Shown: piece by piece, positions 1 to 7,347 of the stretch
Layout of the letters: each line of letters begins with the position of its first letter
How positions within the stretch are numbered: the first letter of the stretch is position 1
DNA from: Martelella mediterranea
Lineage (GTDB): Bacteria; Pseudomonadota; Alphaproteobacteria; Rhizobiales; Rhizobiaceae
Direction of reading: 5' to 3'
DNA: 47,081 nucleotides
Assembly: GCF_004342225.1 (NCBI RefSeq)
Contig: NZ_SMAR01000030.1
Coordinates: forward strand, 1 to 47,081
Made by a program: the position numbers and the translations under genes
Notes under the pieces: model-generated
Seen by the model: only the letters and a program-made list of their open reading frames with translations
Databases searched by the model: none
Told to the model about the DNA's origin: nothing

Positions 1-35
1 CGTTTGAACTCTTCTGTAAATTCTCGCTGCTTCAA
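1..35 (-). pseudogene. IS3-family transposase OrfA, first codons only (cut by window edge)
   Basis: Reading leftwards, a TTG at 35 preceded by GGAG (47-44) opens a frame giving LKQREFTEEFKR before the window ends. This matches the start of the HTH_Tnp_1 domain found at the N-terminus of IS3-family OrfA proteins. The frame is out of phase with the broken gene it lies in. The outer end of the element is probably near 104, where the minus strand reads TGTCGCCC and homology to the host gene stops. Only about 12 residues are visible, so whether the element is intact cannot be judged; it is marked partial because of the window edge. Confidence 0.55.
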
Positions 36-104
36 TTCCAAGTCTCCTGTCAGTCTTATCTAACAGAAGCCCTCCACTTTTGAAGGGGAAGTCCAAGGGC
101 GACA
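1..104 (-). mobile_element. End of an IS3-family insertion sequence
   Basis: The minus strand from about 104 leftwards no longer encodes the expected continuation of the stress-protein gene at 105-186. Within 70 bp it presents a ribosome-binding site and the start of an IS3-type OrfA, which is the usual geometry of an IS3-family left end. The exact terminus is inferred from the TG dinucleotide at 104-103. The right end and the target-site duplication lie outside the window. Confidence 0.5.
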
Positions 105-186
105 TCGGCACATGGCGGGCCGATCCGATGCCCAGCATCGCGGCGCGAACATCGTCCATTTCTTTCCAGAATTCGGATTTTGACAT
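105..186 (-). pseudogene. General stress protein 26 / PNPOx-like gene, 5' fragment disrupted by IS
   Basis: An ATG at 186-184 with a strong AAAAGGAG upstream starts a protein reading MSKSEFWKEMDDV, then AAMLGI and RHVPMS. This resembles the N-terminus of COG3871 general-stress/pyridoxamine 5'-phosphate oxidase-like flavin proteins, which usually continue through a YAD-type motif into the split barrel. After VPMS (about residue 29) the homology ends and the insertion sequence begins. The frame stays open to the window edge, but only because it runs on through IS DNA. Function is presumably lost. The family call rests on about 28 residues. Confidence 0.5.
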
Positions 187-381
187 TGTTTTCTCCTTTT
201 GAAGAAAAACGTCTTCCGCCTGAAAAAGTTGCCTGCGGTGTTTTGGAAAACTGCGGATTCCTGAAACCTAAAAAATAGCGGGCAGAGGCGCTGCAATTTG
301 AGCAGAGCATTGCACCCTGAAACGAACTTCAAATGTGGTCAGTTTCAGGAAAGCGTCAACCTTCTGTTCTCGGTTCCAAGG

Positions 382-753
382 TCAGTAATCCAGATTGAAG
401 TCAGGGCAATAGGGTGCCAGAGCTTCACGGTAGCGACGATTCGCCGTCTGAAACTCGCCTGTTGCCATGGGGTGCGCCGGATCTCCTGTCTTAAATCCTT
501 GCGCTTTTTCGGCCACGACGATCAGGTCGTCTACGGTTGGCGTGACGCTTGCGGGAAGAGACGGCTGAACCTCAGCCAAAGCGGCAGAAGCCTGACCGAA
601 TGGCACCTTGCCGATCATGGAGATTTCAAGCTTCGACATGGCCATCATGATGGCCAGGCATTGGTCCTCGCTCATGTTATCGTTGGCAGCCGCCACGGTT
701 GCGCTGGCGAGAAGGGCCGTGGACATGATCGCCATCATCGCGGTTTTCTGCAT
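382..753 (-). CDS. Small exported protein of unknown function
   Basis: This 123-residue protein starts at the ATG at 753, which has AGGGAG six bases upstream; the in-frame TTG two codons earlier lacks such a site. A signal peptide (MQKTAMMAIM, then a hydrophobic stretch ending ATVAAA) is followed by a soluble mature part with two cysteines, in DQCLAIM and APYCPDF, that could form a disulfide in the periplasm. It lies 99 bp downstream of the large adhesin on the same strand, so it may be co-transcribed with it. I do not recognise the family; a periplasmic accessory to the adhesin locus is possible but is inference from position only. Confidence 0.75.
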   Translation of the reverse strand: MQKTAMMAIMSTALLASATVAAANDNMSEDQCLAIMMAMSKLEISMIGKVPFGQASAALAEVQPSLPASVTPTVDDLIVVAEKAQGFKTGDPAHPMATGEFQTANRRYREALAPYCPDFNLDY

Positions 754-852
754 CGTCAATCTCCCTTAAAATACAACAGCATGTGGGGGAGTTGGCCTTT
801 CTGGTATCCGAAAGTCAACACCAGCATTTGGCACGCGCGGCGCTCAGGATAC

Positions 853-3800
853 CTACACGCCCGCTGCGACCGCCACGTCGATATCGTCATCGATATGAAG
901 CTGTATCGAACCGTTGCTATAAAGCGCGTAGGACACCTCGTCGATGACCTGGCTTGCACCCTGTTTGGCAAAGCCGGATGAAAGCGCGACATTGTCCTGA
1001 TCGTCGCCCGCGATATAGAGGTCCCCTGTTTCCGAACTTTGCAGAAGGGCGATAATATCGGACGCGTCGAAGGTCAGCGTGTTGGCGCCGCCATTGTCCA
1101 TGTCGATGATCTCGATACCCATGACCTGCGTTTCGCTGAGCTGGGTGAAATCGATATCGATGCCATCGTCAGCCAGCACAAGCGTGTCTGTTCCGCCACC
1201 GGCAAGAATATGCTCGAAGCCATCCTGCGTGATGACGATCCTGTCATCATCGTCGCCGGTCACCACCTGCATTTGGTAATTTCCGTTGACCGTGACCGTA
1301 ACTTCAACCTGATCCTCCAGCCCGAAATCGTCTTCGGCAATCACCGTGAATGTGTCGCTTCCCTGACCGTTCAGGCCAAGCGCGCGGGTGGCACTGCTCT
1401 CGGTATCGAGCACATAGGTCCACTTGCCGGAATCATCGATCATCAGCGTGCCATAGGTGCCGTTGCTGTCGGCGACCGACCACGTGATCGAATGGCCGTC
1501 ATCGATATCGGTCGCAATGAGCTGGCCGGTGGCAACCGCCCCATAGCCATTGGCGCTATCCCAGCTGCGGCCGGCGGTATCGTCTTCGTTCTCATTGCCC
1601 GAGATATAGGGCCGGCCATCGACCGCCGGGTCGTTCGGCACGCCGAGCGCATTGGCAATGGAGGTCGATGTATTGTCGGCGACATAGGCTTTCAATTCGT
1701 CGATGATATCCTGCGTCACGAACCGGGTGAGAGTGAACGCCCCGCCCGAGATATTGCCCAGCAGGTTGTCGTGCAGGCTCTGGACACGTTGCGGCGATAC
1801 ACCGGCGTCGCCATTATCGGGCGTATATTTCGCGGTGACCCCGAGAAGCGGCGAACCGCCACCTTCCAGATACTGCGCATACTCCACGCCGATATAAACA
1901 CCGTTTGTATTGATCTCAGGCGTGCCGTTGGCTTGATCGGCATAGGCTGCATCCTGCATATCCCAGGCCGTGGCGATGGCCAGTGCAACATCATTTCCGG
2001 TGTCTTCAAGCAGGGAACTGTAGAATGTCGCAAATTTGACCGGGTCCGGGTCCGCAAGCGTTGCGCTCCATGCAGCCAACGTCGCGCCCGAAATGGTGAC
2101 ATCGGTCGTAAGTCCGCCATCGGCATCGGCTTCGTTGACGCCGGCAAGATCGCCCACCTGCATGATGGCGCCGGAGGTTTCGCCGCTGATTTCCGGCGCG
2201 TCATTGCGCCCGCGGAGCGTGACCAGCACCTCTGTCGTATCGACGCCGCCTTCACTGTCCATCAGCGTCAGTGTGTAGCTTTGCGTCATGTTGACGCCGT
2301 TATCCAGGAACTCGATATCCGCGTCCAGCACCTCGAAATGCCAGTCGACCGTGCCGTTCCCGGCATTCACGACGGCTGTGAGCGCGCCGTAATAGTCCTC
2401 ACCATTGGCCGAAATACTGACAGTGTGGCTGTCGCCACTATCGGCATCGCTATAGGCAATTGAACCGCTTGAGGTGAGCATGGTCACGCCCTCACCCTCG
2501 GCCCCATCGCTCATCTCGCGTACGCCGGGCTGAACGCCGGTCAGGTTCAGGTCGATACCGTCTATGGCCAGCCCGTCGGCAACCGTGGAATAGGTGAACC
2601 AGCTATAGCCATTGCTGCCGATATTTTCGATACCGTCCTGCGTGGTGTTGGTGCGTGTCTCGGTGAACAGAATATTGCCGGACGCATCAACGAGATTAAG
2701 GTCGACGGCCAGATAGCCATCCTGCTCGTAGAACAAATGTTGCAATGTATACCAGCCGCTGTCCACGATCTCGTAATTATGCGCACTGGGGCCGGTTACG
2801 ATGCTTGGGGTTGGTGACCAGCCGGCATTGTTGTTACCGGAAATATACAGTCCGCCATTGTCCTTCAGCACATGGAAGACGAAATCGCGCTGGTGGGTGG
2901 CATCCGAGCCCCAAGCCGCAGAGGTGTAATCAAAGCCTTCGCCGTCTTGCCAGTTGGTGTCGAGATAAACCGATGTTTCCACGATCCATCCGCCGGTCCA
3001 CTCATAGCGATAGGCATCGAAGAAATTATAGGGGCCGAAATAGCTGGCGGGCGAGATAAGACCATGGGCCGTGCCATCTGGCGTCTCGATATAGCCCGCA
3101 TCGCCGGGGTTGACGATATTGATATCGCCCCAGGAACCGCCGCGCCAGGCGGGATCGTCAAGATCATCCTGCGAATTGAACTGCAGGCTGTCGTCAATGG
3201 CCGAGGCAACATCCAGCACCGGCGCGTCATTGCTGCCGGTCACGGTGATCGCGATTTGGGTTTCGGTCGTCGCACCTTGATCGTCAGTCACGGTGACGGT
3301 GAAGACATCCTGAGCGGTCTCGCCCTCGGCGAGCGCGCTGGTCATTGCGCCGTCGGTGTCCAGCAGATAGATCCACTCGCCCGTATCGCTATCGATTGTC
3401 AACGCGCCGTATGTGCCTTCGCTCTCACCGACGCTGTAGCTTTCGACAGATCCGGATGCATCGGGGTCAATGGCGCTGACCTTGCCGGTGACTGTCGGCG
3501 CAATGCCGTGTTCGATATCGAATTCGAGGGCCTGCACGCCTTTGGTGCTCTCCGTGCCTTCATTGCCGCTGGCATAGACGCGCGTCAGGAAATCCGGGTC
3601 GATGGTCTCAACTGCGGCAATCAGCTCGCTTTCAAGCGGGTCATCGAAGCGTCCCGCGATGACCGTGCCGATGATATTGCCCAGAAGATTGTCATGAAGG
3701 GTCTGCACCCGCTCCGGCGTATCATTGGCGTCATCATCGTCAGGCTTGTACTGGGCGATCACATCGACCAGCGGCGTGCCGCCGGCCTTCAAATAGCTGG

Positions 3801-5892
3801 CGTAAGCGATTCCGGTGCGTGCGCTGGCTTCATTGACATAGTCTTTCTGCGGGTCGGTCAGGCTACTGTCATAATAGGCCCGGTTGACGGTATCCCAGAC
3901 CATGGCAATGGCCAGCGCCCGATCGCCGCCGAGATCATTGATCACGGAGGTGAAAACACTGTTGAAGTCACCCTCGCCGTTACGCACGAGATCGAGCAGC
4001 GTCGCGCCGATCTCCGGCGTCAGTTTCGCGGTGACCGACAGAATACCGTTTTCATCGGCACTGCTGACATACTCGATTGTGCCCGGGTCCGTGAGCGCGC
4101 CCGAAAGCACGCTGGATGCCGAAACGACCGGCGCATCGTTGCTACCCGTCATCGTGACGGTGATGTCCACGGTATCGGTTGCGCCGTTCTGGTCATCGAG
4201 CGTCAGCGTGTAGGTCTGGTTGCGGGTCTCCCCCTCGCCGAGATAGGTCAGCGCAACATCGTTGACGGTAAAGGTCCAGTCGATTGCGCCGGTCTCGCCG
4301 TTCACCGATGCCGTCAGGTCGCCGAGGTAGTTTATCCCGTTTTCCGCGATGGCGACGATATGCTCGTCGGATCTGTCATGATCGTTAAAGCCGATCGAAC
4401 CCGTCGCTGTGTGCGTGTCGGTCCCTTCGCCGGGATCGCCGGCAACAAGCTCGCTGACAGCGCCCGTCGTCCCCGAATTTTCGTCGATATCGGGGCTGTT
4501 ATTGCTGCGCGTGAAGGACTGCGCGGAAACCGGGCTGCTGTTACCCGCCGCATCGGTCTGCATGAAGGTCACGTTGTGCGTACCGGCAGGGATGTCCTGT
4601 TCGAGTGCGATCTCCCATTCACCGGTGATTTCATGTGCCATCGTCGTGGCGAACGGCGCTCCGTTGAGCAGCATCGTTATGCGGGCGCCCGGCTCGGCTG
4701 TGCCGGTAATCTGCGGGCGCGGGTCGTCCGTCGTATCGCCTTCGCCGACCAGGCCCGTTTCCGTGCCCAGCGTATCGGTCATTTCAAAATTCAGCGCAGC
4801 AGGCGATGTCGTATCGACAGTGAAGTCGAAACTCTCCGATTGACCGGAAGCATTGCCGTTCACATCGGTCTGAACCGCAGTCACAGAATAGAACCCGTCC
4901 TCGAGCGCCTCTCCGGTATAGTCGAACGTCCATCTGCCGTCGTCAGCAACCGATGTCTGGCCAATCAGCGCGCCGTTTCCGGCGTAAAGCGTAATCGTTG
5001 CGCCAACCTCGCCGGTGCCCGTAAGCCCCACCGTCGTATCGGCTGTCGCCACCCCCTCGGCCAGCATCCCGGCATCGGTCAGCAAATGAGCGATCACCGG
5101 AGCTTCAGGCGCAAGCGTGTCGACATAGTCGATCGTACCCGGCTCACTGGTGCGTTCACCGTCGGAAATGTGAACCGTAATCATGCCGTTTGGAAGCGAT
5201 GTGTTGTCCGGCGTCCAGACAACGGTAAACATGCCGTCATCGCCGACATAGCTGTCCACCTGCGTTCCGTCTGACAGGGTAATGTGAGCCACTGTGCCCG
5301 GCGTCGCCAGCCCGGAAATCTTCAGCGATCCGTCTTCATTTTGCAAAACGGATAGATTGCTGAGGGTCAACGGCTGCTCGACAGGCGGCGCCTCCGGCGG
5401 TTCGCCACCTGAGTCAACGCTGTCATCGTCATCGTCACTCGAGGAAACCGCAATGGCTGCCCCCGCGCCTGCGGCCACGGCAAGGCCGCCAGCGATGAGA
5501 CCGCCACTGACCGACCCGGTTGCCACAGACGCCTGCGCCATGGCCGAAACCGCAGGATCTGCCGCCATGTTCGCCACCTGTGAAAACTGCGGATGAACCG
5601 CGCCCTCGATGGCGCCTTCCATGCCGGCCTCAACCGCCTCAAGGCCATCCATAAGATAGAGATCGGGCGGAACGGCGGCTGCAAAATAGCCGTTCACCGT
5701 AATGATTTCACCGTTCTCAAGAACGATCAGAAGGTCGTTGCCGGAACGGATATATTCGCTCACCTGCGTAACATCGACACCAAGTGCGAGACTGGACAAT
5801 CCTTCGGCGTTCACAACGCCCGAAGCCCCGGCAAGAGTCGATGTCGTCGCCGTCGACGATGCAGCAGCTACAGTGGAAACGACTACCTGCAT
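853..5892 (-). CDS. Giant type I-secreted adhesin with VCBS and Ig-like repeats
   Basis: A 1679-residue surface protein. Residues 30-70 form a BapA-prefix-like region (SGNDLLIVLENGE), followed by a glycine/alanine hydrophobic stretch (128-150) and an Asp-rich linker. Bacterial Ig-like domains fill about 175-465. Cadherin/VCBS repeats with the typical GSNDAP or GRNDAP boundaries lie near residues 584, 888 and 1229. Interrupting these are two copies of an unrecognised ~200-residue module (about 590-790 and 1235-1450) and a lectin-like insert (about 900-1117). The C-terminus (1545-1679) has one RTX-like stretch (GGGTDTLVLADDGID) and the Asp-rich, hydrophobic-ended tail typical of type I substrates. 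Its start has GGGGAGG upstream. The secretion operon is 245 bp upstream on the same strand. Role inferred: attachment or biofilm. Confidence 0.88.
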   Translation of the reverse strand: MQVVVSTVAAASSTATTSTLAGASGVVNAEGLSSLALGVDVTQVSEYIRSGNDLLIVLENGEIITVNGYFAAAVPPDLYLMDGLEAVEAGMEGAIEGAVHPQFSQVANMAADPAVSAMAQASVATGSVSGGLIAGGLAVAAGAGAAIAVSSSDDDDDSVDSGGEPPEAPPVEQPLTLSNLSVLQNEDGSLKISGLATPGTVAHITLSDGTQVDSYVGDDGMFTVVWTPDNTSLPNGMITVHISDGERTSEPGTIDYVDTLAPEAPVIAHLLTDAGMLAEGVATADTTVGLTGTGEVGATITLYAGNGALIGQTSVADDGRWTFDYTGEALEDGFYSVTAVQTDVNGNASGQSESFDFTVDTTSPAALNFEMTDTLGTETGLVGEGDTTDDPRPQITGTAEPGARITMLLNGAPFATTMAHEITGEWEIALEQDIPAGTHNVTFMQTDAAGNSSPVSAQSFTRSNNSPDIDENSGTTGAVSELVAGDPGEGTDTHTATGSIGFNDHDRSDEHIVAIAENGINYLGDLTASVNGETGAIDWTFTVNDVALTYLGEGETRNQTYTLTLDDQNGATDTVDITVTMTGSNDAPVVSASSVLSGALTDPGTIEYVSSADENGILSVTAKLTPEIGATLLDLVRNGEGDFNSVFTSVINDLGGDRALAIAMVWDTVNRAYYDSSLTDPQKDYVNEASARTGIAYASYLKAGGTPLVDVIAQYKPDDDDANDTPERVQTLHDNLLGNIIGTVIAGRFDDPLESELIAAVETIDPDFLTRVYASGNEGTESTKGVQALEFDIEHGIAPTVTGKVSAIDPDASGSVESYSVGESEGTYGALTIDSDTGEWIYLLDTDGAMTSALAEGETAQDVFTVTVTDDQGATTETQIAITVTGSNDAPVLDVASAIDDSLQFNSQDDLDDPAWRGGSWGDINIVNPGDAGYIETPDGTAHGLISPASYFGPYNFFDAYRYEWTGGWIVETSVYLDTNWQDGEGFDYTSAAWGSDATHQRDFVFHVLKDNGGLYISGNNNAGWSPTPSIVTGPSAHNYEIVDSGWYTLQHLFYEQDGYLAVDLNLVDASGNILFTETRTNTTQDGIENIGSNGYSWFTYSTVADGLAIDGIDLNLTGVQPGVREMSDGAEGEGVTMLTSSGSIAYSDADSGDSHTVSISANGEDYYGALTAVVNAGNGTVDWHFEVLDADIEFLDNGVNMTQSYTLTLMDSEGGVDTTEVLVTLRGRNDAPEISGETSGAIMQVGDLAGVNEADADGGLTTDVTISGATLAAWSATLADPDPVKFATFYSSLLEDTGNDVALAIATAWDMQDAAYADQANGTPEINTNGVYIGVEYAQYLEGGGSPLLGVTAKYTPDNGDAGVSPQRVQSLHDNLLGNISGGAFTLTRFVTQDIIDELKAYVADNTSTSIANALGVPNDPAVDGRPYISGNENEDDTAGRSWDSANGYGAVATGQLIATDIDDGHSITWSVADSNGTYGTLMIDDSGKWTYVLDTESSATRALGLNGQGSDTFTVIAEDDFGLEDQVEVTVTVNGNYQMQVVTGDDDDRIVITQDGFEHILAGGGTDTLVLADDGIDIDFTQLSETQVMGIEIIDMDNGGANTLTFDASDIIALLQSSETGDLYIAGDDQDNVALSSGFAKQGASQVIDEVSYALYSNGSIQLHIDDDIDVAVAAGV

Positions 5893-6137
5893 GCTAACCT
5901 CCCCATAATCAATATGGCAGCTGAACCAAAAATCAATTCGTTCGAATAATACAGAAATAAATTCAAATAAACAACAATATTAAAAATCTATTAATCAATT
6001 TAAAATTACAAAACATTAAAATATATAGATTTTTTTCATGTATATTTATTAATATTACTTATAACTAATAAAATTCACACAAACATACAGAGCCTGGATA
6101 ACGAGATGTGCTCAACCTGAACCGAACAGCGCTCCAG
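5893..6137 (-). promoter_or_regulatory. AT-rich leader/promoter region of the adhesin
   Basis: This 245-bp gap between HlyD and the adhesin is strikingly AT-rich, especially 5940-6080, with many TA steps, in an otherwise GC-rich window. It contains no credible ORF. It should carry the adhesin's own promoter, and the GGGGAGG ribosome-binding site is at its left end. Such islands are known targets of MucR/Ros-type (H-NS-like) silencers in Hyphomicrobiales; that link is inference here. Confidence 0.5.
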
Positions 6138-7343
6138 TCAGCGCTCCAACAAAGCCTCCTGTCCGCGCAGGATCGGCTTCATCAGATAGGCGAGCACCGT
6201 GCGCTTGCCGGTCAGAATATCCACTTCCGCGACCATGCCGGGCTTGATCGGCAACGCCCCCTGCGGCCCCTCAAGATAGGCTCGATCGGTCAACACCCGA
6301 ACACGATAAAAAGGCTCCGGGTCGCGCTGGTTTTCGTCGATAATGGTGTCGGCACTGATGAACACAAGCTCGCCTTCGAGGCTGCCATAGGTGGTGTAGT
6401 CGTAAGCCGTGATTTTTACATTGGCCGTTTGGCCGGTGTGCAGAAAGGCCACATCGCGCGGCTTGATCCGCGCTTCGACGAACAGCTTGTCGTCGAGCGG
6501 GACGATCTCCATGATCTTTTCTCCCGGACGCACGACCGCGCCTTTTGTGGTGACATTGAGGTTCTTGACGATGCCGCGTACCGGTGAGCGCAGATCGGTT
6601 CGCGTCAACGTGTCCTGTTTTTGCGCCAGCCGTTGCAGCAGGCTTTGAAGCTCGGTATTGCGCCTGGCGATCTCGTCGGAAATCTCCTGATAATAGGTGT
6701 TGCGCACCTCTGCCAGCTTGCCGCGCATATCGGCCAGTTCCTGGTCGATCCTCAACCCTTCGACAATGCTCATCGCTTGCCGCGACACCATTTTTCCGGC
6801 GAGATCGGACTGCTGCGTGGCAAGCGCGATGCGCTCTTCCAGCGACTGCGTGGTTTCAACGAAATTCCGCCGCCGCGCGTCAAACAGCGCCTGTTCAATG
6901 GCTGTCACCTCCTCATGAGTGCGCACATCGTCCGGAAACCGGATCGCGTCCCGCCCTTCCATCTCCGCCCTGAGACGCGCCAGAGAAGCTCTCAGACCGA
7001 CCGTCTGGGCCACCAGATCGTTATACTCCGCCCTGACGGTCGTATCGTCCAGCACGGCGAGCACTTCGCCAGCATCAACCTCCTGTCCCTCCTGCACGTC
7101 GATCCTCTCGATGATCCCCCCTTCCAGGCTCTGGATGATCTGGCCGCGGCTGAGCGGGATGACCTTGCCGCTGCCGCGCGTCACTTCCTCCAGCGAGGCA
7201 AATGAAGCCCAGCCGACGCCAATGACGAGACAAACCGCAAAAAGCCATAAAACCGTTCTGTGGCGTCGTCTCACACCTTCGGTTTCCCGTTCGAACCCTG
7301 CCGGAGCGACCGGATCTGCCAATTTCCCGCGTTTCACCGCCAT
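6138..7343 (-). CDS. HlyD-family membrane fusion protein of type I secretion system
   Basis: The periplasmic adaptor that links the inner-membrane ABC exporter to the outer-membrane channel. The chosen start (ATG 7343, MAVKRGK) gives 401 residues, has GGAG upstream and sits 4 bp after the ABC gene's stop. A single transmembrane helix spans about 31-50. A biotinyl-lipoyl half-motif (GGIIERIDVQEGQEV) is followed by a long coiled-coil hairpin rich in Gln/Glu/Arg (about 95-250), then the second lipoyl half (DLRSPVRGIVKNL) and the beta-barrel ending in a PGMVAEVDILTGKRT motif typical of HlyD/LapC. It is third in the TolC-ABC-HlyD operon. Sure of family; the substrate, the downstream adhesin, is inferred from position. 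Confidence 0.93.
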   Translation of the reverse strand: MAVKRGKLADPVAPAGFERETEGVRRRHRTVLWLFAVCLVIGVGWASFASLEEVTRGSGKVIPLSRGQIIQSLEGGIIERIDVQEGQEVDAGEVLAVLDDTTVRAEYNDLVAQTVGLRASLARLRAEMEGRDAIRFPDDVRTHEEVTAIEQALFDARRRNFVETTQSLEERIALATQQSDLAGKMVSRQAMSIVEGLRIDQELADMRGKLAEVRNTYYQEISDEIARRNTELQSLLQRLAQKQDTLTRTDLRSPVRGIVKNLNVTTKGAVVRPGEKIMEIVPLDDKLFVEARIKPRDVAFLHTGQTANVKITAYDYTTYGSLEGELVFISADTIIDENQRDPEPFYRVRVLTDRAYLEGPQGALPIKPGMVAEVDILTGKRTVLAYLMKPILRGQEALLER

Positions 7344-7347
7344 AGTG

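Noticed and set aside
1039-2463. Second long plus-strand frame (474 codons) opposite the adhesin C-terminal half
   Set aside because: Antisense shadow of the repeats; composition (many Ile-Gly-Arg-His) is typical of a reverse frame.
2872-5274. Long plus-strand open frame of about 800 codons opposite the adhesin
   Set aside because: It mirrors the low-complexity, GC-rich repeat coding of the minus-strand adhesin; it has no ribosome-binding site or family motifs.
853-5892. Repeats in the adhesin gene as a CRISPR or tandem DNA repeat array
   Set aside because: The repeats are protein-level VCBS/Ig domains of about 100-300 codons with diverged DNA; there is no short constant repeat with unique spacers.
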